A stretch of DNA of 64,000 bases from contig JAHBTQ010000006.1 in the NCBI GenBank assembly GCA_019638495.1, forward strand, positions 153,055 to 217,054. The letters run 5' to 3'. Origin of the DNA: Taibaiella sp. GTDB lineage: Bacteria > Bacteroidota > Bacteroidia > Chitinophagales > Chitinophagaceae. Below are positions 7,614 through 17,166 of this stretch, piece by piece; the stretch's first letter is position 1; each line of letters opens with the position of its first letter. The notes below the pieces were generated by a model that had not been told where the DNA came from, did not search any database, and saw only the letters and a program-made list of their open reading frames with translations. The position numbers and the translations under genes were made by a program.

Positions 7614-10600
7614 ATGCCTTCTAATTTCTCTTTCCTACAGCATGAATTTGGACCTATATATGATGATGTGCATAGGGCAGAGCAGCATGTATTTACCGAC
7701 CCGATGATCTCGGCTATACTTAGCCGTAAAGGGTTGGAAGGTTTAGTAAAGTGGCTGTACGATAATGATAAGGATCTGGAGCTACCTTATGATACTACGC
7801 TCAATTCCCTGATGCATGAGCAGACGTTTCAGCAGGTTATTCCTCCCACCCTTCTACGCAACATCAATCTTTTGCGCAAAATTGGGAATAATGCAGTCCA
7901 CAGTTCGCAAAAAACAACAAATACCGAATCGCTATCGGCGCTTCGGATATTATTCGACTTTTCTCTTTGGGTAGTTCGTATTTATAGTACTACTCAAACC
8001 CCTGTCGCAACATTCGATGAAAGTATACTGCCAACCGGCAGCCCAGTAAAACGCAATCGTGCTGAAACTGAAATACTGCAACAGCAGTATGAAGACACCA
8101 GGCAGCAATTAGAACGTGCCAATAAGGAGCTAAAGCACAATGAGAACCTGATGCGAGAGCTTCAGGCAAGGCTGGATGCCGTGCATCTAGTAAAGGAATC
8201 GCACAAAGAAACAGTCGCTCAGCCTGCAAGCATAACAGAAGTAGAAACCCGCAAACTCTACATAGATACATTGCTCAAAGAGGCCGGCTGGGATACTACA
8301 TTGCCGGGCATTGTAGAATATCCCGTAAAGGGAATGCCTGAAAACACCGGGGACGGCAAGGCCGATTATGTGTTGTGGGGAGACGACGGCAAGCCACTGG
8401 CTGTAATAGAGGCAAAACGCACAACAGTAGATGCCCGTAAGGGTCAGAGGCAAGCAGAATTATATGCCCGTTGCCTTGAGCAAATGACCGGGCAACGTCC
8501 GATCATTTTTTACACCAATGGTTTCGAAACTCATATTTGGGATGATGCGGCAGGTTATCCGCCAAGACTAATACACGGCTTTTATAGTAAGGATGAATTA
8601 CAATTGGCAATAAACAGACGCACACTCCGGCAACCACTCACAAAATTTCCGTCAAACAAAGAGATCGCAGGTTACTATTATCAGCAGTTGGCCATAACGG
8701 CAGTGTCTGAGCGTCTACAGGCCAGAAACCGGGGTGCACTGCTGGTTATGGCTACCGGCACCGGCAAAACCCGAACGGCCATTGCGCTTGTCGACCTTTT
8801 GACCAAGGCGGGCTGGGCTAAGAAAATACTGTTCCTTGCCGATAGGAACGCACTGGTTACGCAGGCAAAAAAGAACTTCAACAAACACCTGCCAAACCTT
8901 ACAGCAATAGACCTAACAAAAGAAGAAGAGGATACTGCCAGCCGTATAGTATTTAGCACTTACCCTACAATGATGAACCGTATTGATAGTTTAAAGAGCG
9001 AAGGACATAGGTACTATGGTGTCGGCCACTTTGATTTAGTCATTATAGATGAGGCACACCGTAGTGTGTACCAGAAGTACCGCGCAATATTTGAGTATTT
9101 TGATGCAGTATACATAGGGCTCACTGCCACCCCGAAGGCTGATAGTGACAAAGACACTTACGAGCTCTTTGGGCTAGAGCCGCACAATCCTACTTACGCG
9201 TATGAACTCACACAAGCGGTAGGCGACGGTTATCTCAATGAGCCTAAAACGCTGAAAGTGCCATTGAAGTTTCCGCGCCTTGGCGTTAAATATGACGACT
9301 TAAGCGAAGAGGAGAAGGCAGAGTATGAGAAAGAGTTTCTTGAAAATTTCGGAGCAGTCCCAAAGGAAGTAAACAGTAGTGCAATCAATACCTGGCTTTT
9401 TAATAAAAATACTGTTGACCAGGTTCTTGATCTACTTATGACGCATGGGCTAAAAATAGAAGGCGGTGATAAGCTTGGTAAAACAATCATTTTTGCCCGA
9501 AATCATGAGCATGCAGTTTTCATCGAAGACTGCTTTAACAAACGCTACCCGGATAAAGCCGGGAAAATGTTGCGTATAATAGACAACCAAACAAAGTTTG
9601 CACAAAGCGCGATTGACGAGTTTTCTCAAAGAGACAATACTGAGTTTCTAATTGCTGTGTCTGTAGATATGCTTGATACTGGGATTGACATTCCGGAAAT
9701 ACTCAATTTGGTATTTTTTAAGCCAGTCATGTCGAAAGCCAAGTTTTGGCAAATGGTTGGCCGAGGCACCAGGCTTTGCCCGGATATATTTGGACCGGGC
9801 GAAGACAAGAAGTTTTTCCGCATACTTGACATTTGTCGAAACGTAGAATTCTTTAGTGCTAATATTAAAGAGACCGAAGCTCCGGTGCAGGGTACATTAA
9901 GCCAGCAAATATTTAATGCGAAACTCCAAGCCGCTTGGTTAATGCAAAATGCCAATGACGTCTCAAATAAGGATAAAAAGACCGCCAGACAGTATGCCGA
10001 CTTTCTTCATGGCATTGTAGATGGCTACAACGAAGAGGACTTTAGGGTGAGAATGCATTTGCGCTATGTAGTAAAATACCGCGACCGTGCTATATGGGAT
10101 GCGTTGACACAGTCGGATGTATTAGACATTCAGCAGCACTTGTCACATTTATATACCGATGAGCTATCTGCCGAACTTACCCGGCGTTTTGATCTTACAG
10201 TTCTACGATTGATGATCTGCATACTGGAAGGCGGCAACACCAAATATTATGTAGAAAAGATCAAGACATCAGTAAATGGCTTACTGCGCAAAATGAACTT
10301 GCCTGATGTAAAGAGGCAAGAGCCACTTATCCGGCAAGTGTTGGAAGATGAATACTGGCAGAATTTGTCAATAGCTGCCCTAGAGGCAATGCGACAGGCA
10401 TTAAGAGAATTAATGCAATATTTGGAACAGGAGCAAAAGCGGGTGCTCTACACCAACTTTACGGATGAAATATCCGGCAGAGTTGAAGAAGCAGAGATAA
10501 TCGGCGGTTATTTTAATCTACCGGCCTATAAAAAGCGTGTAGAGAAATTCATTCGCGAAAACGAACATAACATAACTATCCACCGTATCCGTAACAATAT

Positions 10601-10988
10601 ACCAATTACAAAGGCTGAATTGGATGAGTTGGAGAGAATGCTGTTCAGTATTGATGAAAATGCCGATAGAGAAATGCTAAACAGGGCTGTAGAAGGTCAG
10701 CCGCTTGGGAAGTTTGTCAGGAGCATATTAGGGTTGGACATTAATGCAGCAAAATCTGCCTTTGCTGACTTCCTGAATGATCAGAACTTAAACTCATCAC
10801 AGATAAACTTCATTAACACTCTGATTGACTACTTGTGCCAGAATGGGACGATAGATAAGGACATGCTGTTTGATAAACCTTTCACCAACATCAATGATCA
10901 AGGAGTGGTTGGCGTATTTCCTCAGCAGGCAGGTAAGATCATTTCGATCATAGATGGTATTAATGCGAATGCATTGCAAATAGCATAG
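7614..10988 (+). CDS. hsdR: Type I restriction enzyme motor/endonuclease subunit (HsdR)
   Basis: This is the DNA-translocating and cleaving subunit of the type I restriction enzyme. The 1,124-residue protein starts with a helical DUF4145-like region (about 15-135), followed by a short coiled coil (about 145-185). Next comes the HSDR_N nuclease domain, with Asp251 and Glu266-Ala-Lys268 forming the PD-(D/E)XK site. The superfamily 2 helicase has Walker A MATGTGKT at 379-386, Walker B DEAH at 479-482 and motif VI QMVGRGTR at 713-720. The C-terminus is an EcoEI-type helical domain. The frame is intact. It is separated from hsdM/hsdS by six accessory genes and is the last gene of the run. Confidence 0.97.
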   Translation: MPSNFSFLQHEFGPIYDDVHRAEQHVFTDPMISAILSRKGLEGLVKWLYDNDKDLELPYDTTLNSLMHEQTFQQVIPPTLLRNINLLRKIGNNAVHSSQKTTNTESLSALRILFDFSLWVVRIYSTTQTPVATFDESILPTGSPVKRNRAETEILQQQYEDTRQQLERANKELKHNENLMRELQARLDAVHLVKESHKETVAQPASITEVETRKLYIDTLLKEAGWDTTLPGIVEYPVKGMPENTGDGKADYVLWGDDGKPLAVIEAKRTTVDARKGQRQAELYARCLEQMTGQRPIIFYTNGFETHIWDDAAGYPPRLIHGFYSKDELQLAINRRTLRQPLTKFPSNKEIAGYYYQQLAITAVSERLQARNRGALLVMATGTGKTRTAIALVDLLTKAGWAKKILFLADRNALVTQAKKNFNKHLPNLTAIDLTKEEEDTASRIVFSTYPTMMNRIDSLKSEGHRYYGVGHFDLVIIDEAHRSVYQKYRAIFEYFDAVYIGLTATPKADSDKDTYELFGLEPHNPTYAYELTQAVGDGYLNEPKTLKVPLKFPRLGVKYDDLSEEEKAEYEKEFLENFGAVPKEVNSSAINTWLFNKNTVDQVLDLLMTHGLKIEGGDKLGKTIIFARNHEHAVFIEDCFNKRYPDKAGKMLRIIDNQTKFAQSAIDEFSQRDNTEFLIAVSVDMLDTGIDIPEILNLVFFKPVMSKAKFWQMVGRGTRLCPDIFGPGEDKKFFRILDICRNVEFFSANIKETEAPVQGTLSQQIFNAKLQAAWLMQNANDVSNKDKKTARQYADFLHGIVDGYNEEDFRVRMHLRYVVKYRDRAIWDALTQSDVLDIQQHLSHLYTDELSAELTRRFDLTVLRLMICILEGGNTKYYVEKIKTSVNGLLRKMNLPDVKRQEPLIRQVLEDEYWQNLSIAALEAMRQALRELMQYLEQEQKRVLYTNFTDEISGRVEEAEIIGGYFNLPAYKKRVEKFIRENEHNITIHRIRNNIPITKAELDELERMLFSIDENADREMLNRAVEGQPLGKFVRSILGLDINAAKSAFADFLNDQNLNSSQINFINTLIDYLCQNGTIDKDMLFDKPFTNINDQGVVGVFPQQAGKIISIIDGINANALQIA

Positions 10989-11494
10989 CCTTTTAGAGCA
11001 CTTGTACAAATTAATTGCATGCATTGATCGGACTTCTACATTAACATTCATTCGTTGATGCCCAAAATGCCTGAACTAAAAGCAATGATATTTTAGAAAA
11101 TGAAGCCTAAAGACTAAGGAAACATCAACAAATACGTACACTACTTCTTTAAAAAAAATATTCGTCGGCGTATTCCTTTGAATGGTCTTTCTTTATTTCG
11201 CCCTATGTCAGACCAGCACCTACGGCGTCTACAGCGACTTTCGGGGTGCAACTTTCGGTTTGCGTAGAGAAGGCGGCGAGAGAACGAAAATTATCTATGA
11301 GATTACGCCTAGGTGAGTATTCACAAAAGGCCTCACTGAAAATGCAAATTTTGAAGTAATTGCCTATGAAAGCAAATGCACCAACGACCTGATTTCGATA
11401 TGAACCTACTCTGCTACGCTGTACAAATATTCCCCCAACAATAGACCTCGCAAAATGAGTTACAATAATCCCCACTCCACCGAACTCATCTATC
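10989..11494. other. Intergenic boundary between defence island and integrated element
   Basis: About 500 bases without a supported gene, lying between the convergent ends of hsdR and the recombinase. An attachment site would be expected here or on the far side of the element, but I found no convincing direct repeat. No clear rho-independent terminator is visible. A 44-codon frame on the + strand (11182-11316) reads like protein but is too short to call. Confidence 0.4.
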
Positions 11495-12826
11495 TCAAGC
11501 TCTTTTCGCTTCAAACAGTGAAATCAGCCCCTCTTTAACTCTCCGTCTGTCAACGCCCTTGTAGACTGCCATTTCTTTACTCGACGAGTGACCAGATATC
11601 GACTGAATCTCGTGGTCTGGCATATTGCTCGCACACATCAGCGAGATTGCAGTTTTTCTGGCAGTGTGGGTTGTAAGAAACTTATACTTAGGTTGCGTAA
11701 CCTCTCTCTTGCGGTTGCCACAGTAGTTAACCTTGGTTGTAAGTTCAGTCAAACCCGCCGCCTTTCCAATCTTTTTTAAATTTCGATTTACCACGACAGA
11801 CGACTGGCGCGGAAAAACCTTTTCATCTGGTTGTTTCCCCGCCAGATAATGCTCCAGTATTTTCCTTGCCTTATCAACCAAAAACACCTTCACAAATTTT
11901 CTTCCCTTCACCTGATGGACGTCCCACCACAATTCACCATTCGCCTGAATTAAAAGGTCCTTCTTGCGCATCGCCAGCAAGTCACTTATACGCTGTGAAG
12001 TATAGCACCCAACAAGAAAAATGTTCTTCGACAATAGCATACCGAAATTGCCTCCCGCGTCCAGATCCTCTATAGCCTGCAGCTCCTCAGTACTGAGAAA
12101 TATCGGCTGTGATCTTTCGTATTCGCACTTCATCTTTTTGAAATCAAGACTTCGGTGATACTTCATTTCATAGGCCCAGTTAAGAAAGGCCTGCACAACC
12201 CTGATGTACTTATTTGTGGTATTATTCAAGTAATCCCTACCGGCACAATACGACAGAAAATCTGTTTGCCACTTCCTGCCAACAGCATTAAATGTCATCG
12301 CAACACCCTTAGTCTCCTCAAACATTTTCAGAATGTTCGCACATGATTTATACTTCGCTACAGTAGCCGGGCTGCACGACAACGACTTCTCCAGAATAAA
12401 TTCTTCATAGTAACGCCAGAATGCCCGTTCCACCAGTGATCCTTCACTGGAACCACCTGTCGCCTCTCTTACCAACTCCATCATAGTTGCAGCATTGATG
12501 ACTTCTTCGTTCATACGCATGTTGAAGTACTCTTTCTCTACCCTACTCTTAATTGTTGTCAATAGCGTCGACAAATCCCTGTAGGCGGGGTTCTTTAAAA
12601 CAGGCAGTGAACGCACAAAATCCCAGTCTACCGGTCTGATCCTGTGTCCAACTGCCCGCTTGTAATATTTACCCATAATACTCCACGACATGTAAATCGT
12701 CGTCTCGTTTGGATTGTAGAACTCGCCTACGTCTTCGCCTCTTCCACGCGCAGCATTACACGCACGATAGTCCACCCCTTTTTTGTAGGTGACATCTAAC
12801 GTGTATGTAAAATTTATCTGGCGCAT
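11495..12826 (-). CDS. Tyrosine-type site-specific recombinase/integrase
   Basis: This 443-residue tyrosine recombinase would cut and rejoin DNA at an attachment site, integrating or excising the element. A basic N-terminal arm-binding region (about 1-100) is followed by a SAM-like core-binding domain (about 125-225) and the catalytic domain. The catalytic set is complete: Arg in YTSQRISDLL, Lys in VKGRKFVK, His387-x-x-Arg390 in HTARKT, His413 in SGHSSS and the nucleophile Tyr422 in AVYKG. Architecture and length match the large group of integrases in Bacteroidota mobile elements. It is the last gene of a minus-strand series that includes a replication initiator, so the region from about 11.0 to 17 kb or beyond is likely one element. 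Confidence 0.93.
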   Translation of the reverse strand: MRQINFTYTLDVTYKKGVDYRACNAARGRGEDVGEFYNPNETTIYMSWSIMGKYYKRAVGHRIRPVDWDFVRSLPVLKNPAYRDLSTLLTTIKSRVEKEYFNMRMNEEVINAATMMELVREATGGSSEGSLVERAFWRYYEEFILEKSLSCSPATVAKYKSCANILKMFEETKGVAMTFNAVGRKWQTDFLSYCAGRDYLNNTTNKYIRVVQAFLNWAYEMKYHRSLDFKKMKCEYERSQPIFLSTEELQAIEDLDAGGNFGMLLSKNIFLVGCYTSQRISDLLAMRKKDLLIQANGELWWDVHQVKGRKFVKVFLVDKARKILEHYLAGKQPDEKVFPRQSSVVVNRNLKKIGKAAGLTELTTKVNYCGNRKREVTQPKYKFLTTHTARKTAISLMCASNMPDHEIQSISGHSSSKEMAVYKGVDRRRVKEGLISLFEAKRA

Positions 12827-13059
12827 CCGTTCGTTGGAAAATCTAAAAGTCGAATATGGTGGTGTTCCTTACGAGCCCAACATAATTTCTACTCTAGCTA
12901 AAGCTCTCGCTCAAACTATAAGTCAACCCTCCCTTTGTTTTTGACTTGAATCCATATACAAGTTCGCTGTCAAGGGTAAAACACTTCGTTTATTCTACTG
13001 ATGAGTATTCTGCACCAGTTAAAAATCACATCAAGCCGATTGATGCAGACTCACCTTAT

Positions 13060-13329
13060 TTAAAATAGCGACAGCGGGTTATGCACTTTAAAAATATCCC
13101 GCAGACGCTGCTCCTCCTGAACAAGGTCTACTTCCTTTTCACTCTTCGTTGCCAGCTGCTTAAACTTGTTCAGAGCTACCTCGAAATCCAGAAATGCCGT
13201 CGAGAAATTCACCTCGTCCGAATCACGGTAGAATGGCGTGCCCTTTTCTTCAAACTGGAACTTCGGTATGTCATTCTTGTGTCCGATGACCCTGAATACG
13301 ATTACCTTTTCCTTGATTTTCTTTTTCAT
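13060..13329 (-). CDS. Small hypothetical protein of the integrated element
   Basis: An 89-residue charged protein starting MKKKIKEKVIVFRVIGHKND and ending FKVHNPLSLF, with a predicted helical C-terminal half rich in Lys and Glu. I recognise no domain. It lies between the replication initiator and the recombinase on the same strand, a position where small excisionase-like or DNA-binding proteins often occur. It lacks an obvious helix-turn-helix, so no function is proposed. The frame and codon pattern look genuine, but the gene is short. Confidence 0.6.
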   Translation of the reverse strand: MKKKIKEKVIVFRVIGHKNDIPKFQFEEKGTPFYRDSDEVNFSTAFLDFEVALNKFKQLATKSEKEVDLVQEEQRLRDIFKVHNPLSLF

Positions 13330-13438
13330 TGTAATTCGTTTTGTTTGTTATTAATTCTTGTTGTTTGTTTCTGTTGTTTGTCTGTGAATGATGGGACGCC
13401 CATAGCGTACCGGAATCCATACTATATCAGCCCAACCC

Positions 13439-15271
13439 CTACGGCGGGTGCCTTATGCACTCTCCCCTAAACAAGTTTCGCAACGACTTTACCAGCCTTC
13501 TTACTGAATTATGTATAATCGAGCCTAGCCCTCCCCTCCCTATCGCCTTCCGGCGAACACTTGCCCAACAAATCCCTCTTTGCGAAACCAACTGCCCCAA
13601 CCTCCTCCTTTTGCCCAAGCAGCCTCTGCTTTCATCATCAAAGCAACCAATTCCGAAAAAATGAGCAGACCCCGTAATAGCCAATGGCCTTTCCTGGGCC
13701 TCTGAGGGGTGACAGTCCAACCAAACGTCAATAAGTAAGGGTATGACAAGGGCCGGGTGCTTTTCCGCTACCACTGCTACCCCTCTAGCGACTTCAAAGC
13801 CTAGCATTGATGGAGAAACAGCATCTAGTCTTTCTGAAAGGTCAAAACTTAAGTCGTCGAAGGAACTCCTGTACGCTGAGACATCGCAAAGATTGAATAC
13901 CATTGAATCACTCACATCCAAGGTCAGTCGACGTCCTATTACGTCTGGAGCCACCTCAGCAGCCGAAGCCCCAGGGAGAGCGGAGGTGAACTTTTTCTTA
14001 AAAGCAAGGGTGTTAGTCGACTCCATACCTACCCGATCGACCTCCATAACTCCCGGTGCGTCGACATCGGTGGTCAAGGGAGCCTTGCCAGGGAAGTCGT
14101 TGATGGAGACATCTCTATAGACCAAGTCGACATCATCAAACGTTTTCACATCAGATTCGACCAATGGGATTGAGACATCCAGAGTCTTAGAGACTTCTTC
14201 CTCATTGAGGGATGTAGGTTCTAACGTTCTAGAGTCACCCTCATCCTTTACCAGAAGATTAAAAATGGCACCTTCTGAGGTCGTCGAGCCAACGGATTCA
14301 GCCACTAAAAAAGGTGCAGCTTCAAACATCTCTTCTATTCCGACGACGATAAGCCCCCGAATTAAAGAATGAAAATCTGACTCGCCATACTGTGCTGTGA
14401 GCCTACGAAAAGCACTTCTCTGTTTTACAAACTTCCTAGGGTTTAAACTGTGCAATTCAGTCCAATACCCTTTGCTTTTACCCTTTTGGAGTAGTTCTTT
14501 CTCAGGCACCGAAAGTGGCAAATCATAAGTAGACAACTTGGGGTCGCACAAAAAAACATCGTCCCAGTTCACAAGAAGCACCTGACATAACTCCTTTACT
14601 TTTTTCGCATCCAGCAAATCGGCAAGCGTTCTTATTCCGTACTTGCGCAAATATTGCATAACTATGCATCTGACTTCAAATCGTAACAATGGATAGCCCA
14701 AACCAAACTGAAGACCCTTATCGTAAATCTTGATTATGACCTGACTACGTGTTGCGTGAACGCCCAATACTGATCCGTTTTTTCCTTTGGGGTAACTAAC
14801 AAACGGGACAGTGGAATACAAAAGCACCCTCTGCTTTATAAAGGAAATAGCAGACTCAGGAATACGAAGATTTAATCCAACTTCAAGTTTTAGAAGATGA
14901 CACGCTGAAGGATTTAAATGCAGACGTTTGCATAATCTTAAGACCTCGCATTCCAGTTGGGCAAACGAAAAAGGTTCCACATTCCTCCCACCGTGATAGT
15001 TCTTGTGAAGACTTCCAGATACAATCAACAGGAAGCGAATCTCCAGCGCCCCGTCACCCTTAAGGTAATGCGTTTCGACTAGCTTTAGGTAGTATGTTTC
15101 TAACCTCGCAGAGTGGATATAACTGATGTTGTTGGTGTTGTTCTTTTGCTTTCTACCCGAAACCTCACCTGTAGCCAAATTCACAGGAGCGACAAATGTC
15201 AAACCAGTCTCATTACACCACTTTTGCTTATTATTGATTTGCACCTTCAATTTTATTCCGTCAATCATCAT
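13439..15271 (-). CDS. Putative rolling-circle replication initiator (phage CRI/G2P-like) with long C-terminal extension
   Basis: The first 280 residues resemble filamentous-phage gpII and related plasmid initiators. They open with MIDGIKLKV, carry alternating strand-helix segments, and contain VIIKIYDKGLQF followed by PLLRFEVRCIVMQYLRKYGI and LADLLDAKKV. The Lys-x-Tyr-x-Lys and Arg-Phe-Glu-x-Arg pattern with following Tyr-Leu is the feature I rely on. Such proteins nick one strand through a tyrosine and start rolling-circle replication. Residues about 330-520 form an acidic, low-complexity stretch and about 540-610 a basic tail, which is unusual since family members usually end earlier. A tandem ATG (15271 and 15268) gives the start. 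It lies 7 bases after the viroplasmin-like gene and is probably co-transcribed with it. Assignment is moderate. Confidence 0.62.
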   Translation of the reverse strand: MMIDGIKLKVQINNKQKWCNETGLTFVAPVNLATGEVSGRKQKNNTNNISYIHSARLETYYLKLVETHYLKGDGALEIRFLLIVSGSLHKNYHGGRNVEPFSFAQLECEVLRLCKRLHLNPSACHLLKLEVGLNLRIPESAISFIKQRVLLYSTVPFVSYPKGKNGSVLGVHATRSQVIIKIYDKGLQFGLGYPLLRFEVRCIVMQYLRKYGIRTLADLLDAKKVKELCQVLLVNWDDVFLCDPKLSTYDLPLSVPEKELLQKGKSKGYWTELHSLNPRKFVKQRSAFRRLTAQYGESDFHSLIRGLIVVGIEEMFEAAPFLVAESVGSTTSEGAIFNLLVKDEGDSRTLEPTSLNEEEVSKTLDVSIPLVESDVKTFDDVDLVYRDVSINDFPGKAPLTTDVDAPGVMEVDRVGMESTNTLAFKKKFTSALPGASAAEVAPDVIGRRLTLDVSDSMVFNLCDVSAYRSSFDDLSFDLSERLDAVSPSMLGFEVARGVAVVAEKHPALVIPLLIDVWLDCHPSEAQERPLAITGSAHFFGIGCFDDESRGCLGKRRRLGQLVSQRGICWASVRRKAIGRGGLGSIIHNSVRRLVKSLRNLFRGECIRHPP

Positions 15272-15278
15272 AAATTAT

Positions 15279-15842
15279 TTAGCCTATCTCTTCCTTTATG
15301 CCATTTTCTGTATAGTTCGTGAGGAATCTTTCAATTGCTTCTACTGCATCTTCGTAGGAAGAACATTCCATACAAATCGGGTCCTTCAAACCTTGAATCT
15401 GCGCAATCGCCTCCTCTTTACGTTTGTAAATACCCGGTTCCCATCCACGAATAACAGCGTACCACTTGAGGCTTTTGAAATAATTGCGATACGCCCTCTG
15501 GGCAATTGCCATCGAACGATAACACTTGAGCATGGCACCAGGGTATCCTAATGTCTGCTCCTTGGCATTTTTGTCTGCAATGTATATACCTGGTCTTCTC
15601 CCCTTGAAGACTACATATATCAATTTAGCTTTTATTCTAGTGTTACTATTTCGTCTTGACTCAATCTGGCTTAGTTTGGAGCCATTGAACCGAGACAACG
15701 CTGTTCTAGCTTCCGTCAAAGAAGCGTACGACTTAAAGCGACAGCCCGGATACGCATGAACTTGTCTTTCAGCGTCGCTCCATTTGACAAATATCCCCTG
15801 ACGATAACCGACAAAAACGACATAGTATTTTCGTTGTTTCAT
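15279..15842 (-). CDS. Triple RNase HI N-terminal/viroplasmin-like repeat protein
   Basis: The 187-residue protein is built of three copies of a roughly 45-residue unit: (1) YYVVFVGYRQGIFVKWSDAE...YPGCRFKSYASLTEA at about 6-48, (2) IYVVFKGRRPGIY...YPGAMLKCYRSMAIAQRAY at about 75-118, (3) WYAVIRGWEPGIY...CSSYEDAVEAI at about 126-171. Each has the pattern [W/Y]-Y-[A/V]-V-x-x-G-x-x-x-G-I-[Y/F], then an aromatic/Ser strand and a helix. This is the RNase HI N-terminal (caulimovirus viroplasmin) fold, which in RNase H1 binds RNA:DNA hybrids and dsRNA. No RNase H catalytic domain follows. It sits directly upstream of the replication initiator, suggesting a role with R-loops or replication intermediates of the element. 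That role is inference. Confidence 0.8.
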   Translation of the reverse strand: MKQRKYYVVFVGYRQGIFVKWSDAERQVHAYPGCRFKSYASLTEARTALSRFNGSKLSQIESRRNSNTRIKAKLIYVVFKGRRPGIYIADKNAKEQTLGYPGAMLKCYRSMAIAQRAYRNYFKSLKWYAVIRGWEPGIYKRKEEAIAQIQGLKDPICMECSSYEDAVEAIERFLTNYTENGIKEEIG

Positions 15843-15902
15843 TTTGTTTATTTTTTGATTTTAAGTACTTCCGCAAATGTGAGGTGGGCATTTATGGGCA
15901 TG

Positions 15903-16490
15903 TTAAAGGCGTACGCCTTTTTTTATCTTCTCATAGTCTCTCTTGCAAATACCAACATACTTATAAGCCGTGTACCTCTTATCCGCCGTTTTACTTAAAC
16001 AGTCTATGTTCCCTTGTACTGTTCTAGGATGCCTTTGAACCAACTTTCCAAGAATCTTCTTAAGTTCTCCCTTCGATCCAACGTACCTTGCTTTATACAA
16101 GTGATTAATAAACTCAAGGAACGAGAGCATCGCTATTTTATGGGGCACTGGTACTCTCAAGAGATATTCAATAATCTTGTCTTGTTTAATGGCTGACAAA
16201 CTTTTAATTTGCTCTAGCTCATAAAATCCATAGTCCCTAAGCGTCTTCCTAAATAATTCCCGCAGGGATATCGTATCCTCTTCAACAAATCTACAAAGCT
16301 CAATGAGCCCCCTTCGTTCACCGTACGCTAACCACATCGCCAACTCTTCCTGCTGCTCCTTTGAAAGCCCTGGGCGATTGCGCCAGTGCATCCCTGAAGA
16401 ATCGGTAATTGTTGTGCTATGTGCGTGTGATGTCTTCACTTGATTGAACTCAATCGGATTACGATGTAAAGCTCGATCACGAAAAACCAC
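15903..16490 (-). CDS. Hypothetical protein of the integrated element
   Basis: The open frame allows 195 residues from a GTG, but a more natural start is the ATG at 16391 (MHWRNRPGLSKEQQEEL), giving about 162 residues. The protein is mostly helical and basic. Its C-terminus, with GELKKILGKLVQRHPRTVQGNIDCL, resembles a helix-turn-helix-like stretch seen in small proteins of Bacteroidota mobile elements. I do not recognise a named family. It is the first gene of the minus-strand series that leads to the viroplasmin-like protein, Rep and integrase, and faces the divergent HTH gene across about 65 bases (or 160 from the inner start). Confidence 0.6.
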   Translation of the reverse strand: MVFRDRALHRNPIEFNQVKTSHAHSTTITDSSGMHWRNRPGLSKEQQEELAMWLAYGERRGLIELCRFVEEDTISLRELFRKTLRDYGFYELEQIKSLSAIKQDKIIEYLLRVPVPHKIAMLSFLEFINHLYKARYVGSKGELKKILGKLVQRHPRTVQGNIDCLSKTADKRYTAYKYVGICKRDYEKIKKGVRL

Positions 16491-16554
16491 ATTCCCCTAA
16501 ACAAGCCCCAAAATGACGATGCTTATTCTCACAGTTATATAGTCATGAACAGCC

Positions 16555-17166
16555 ATGGCAAGCTGTTATGAAGAACTAGAAATATTTTCATTACCTTTAA
16601 ACATGGAAAGAAAGGAGCGAATTTTCAAGGCTTTAAGACTCAAAAAGCAGGCCGATCTTTCTGATATCGGCATAAAGGAGTATGATTACTGGTATATTTT
16701 CCAGGACAGAATAGGACAAAAGAGAAACTGGGAAAAAAATGGGCCCAAATTTAAAACAGTTGATGAGACTGTTTTGCATAAACTGAAACTCATTCGTATT
16801 CTTAGCAAACCTCAGTTTTCATCCGGTATAACCAAGTCTCAATTAGAACTCGAAACAAAAAAGCATGAGATTGGAAATTTAAGTCTTACCAATGCCTACA
16901 GGTGGGTAAAGGTGTATAATAAATATGGCTTCACATTTTTGATGAACGATCGACGACGCGGCGGCAATCGTGCTCATGTATTTGACGAAAACAAGGCGCA
17001 ATTTATTGCAGCGTGGATGAAAAGGAGAAGACGTAAAGGCGACAGCTATAAAAAACTTCTGGATGCACTGAACGAAGAATTTGAAGTTTCAATACCATAC
17101 ACTACCCTCTACAATTACCTCAAGAGAATGCATACAAAATCGGTAAATCAAAGAAAAACAAAATAG
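16555..17166 (+). CDS. Helix-turn-helix protein, transposase-like N-terminal type
   Basis: The 203-residue basic protein contains two DNA-binding segments: LSLTNAYRWVKVYNKYGFTFL followed by a basic RRRGG linker, then a winged-helix-like part (IAAWMKRRRRKGDSYKKLLDALNEEFEVSIPYTTLYNYLKRM). This arrangement resembles the N-terminal HTH pair of IS630/IS481-type transposases, but no DDE catalytic domain follows, as the protein ends soon after. It may be a regulator derived from a transposase. It is transcribed divergently from the element's minus-strand genes, a usual place for a control gene. Function is inferred only. Confidence 0.62.
   Translation: MASCYEELEIFSLPLNMERKERIFKALRLKKQADLSDIGIKEYDYWYIFQDRIGQKRNWEKNGPKFKTVDETVLHKLKLIRILSKPQFSSGITKSQLELETKKHEIGNLSLTNAYRWVKVYNKYGFTFLMNDRRRGGNRAHVFDENKAQFIAAWMKRRRRKGDSYKKLLDALNEEFEVSIPYTTLYNYLKRMHTKSVNQRKTK

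Noticed and set aside
11182..11316. 44-codon plus-strand frame with protein-like ending (RTKIIYEITPR)
   Set aside because: Too short and unsupported; it could be the remnant of a lost gene but nothing confirms it.
11203..11514. 103-codon minus-strand frame following the recombinase
   Set aside because: It starts inside the recombinase gene at a TTG, has no recognisable features and resembles a chance frame.
13743..14120. 125-codon plus-strand frame opposite the C-terminal extension of the Rep-like protein
   Set aside because: It has no start context or family resemblance; it is noted only because the minus-strand frame there is itself low-complexity.
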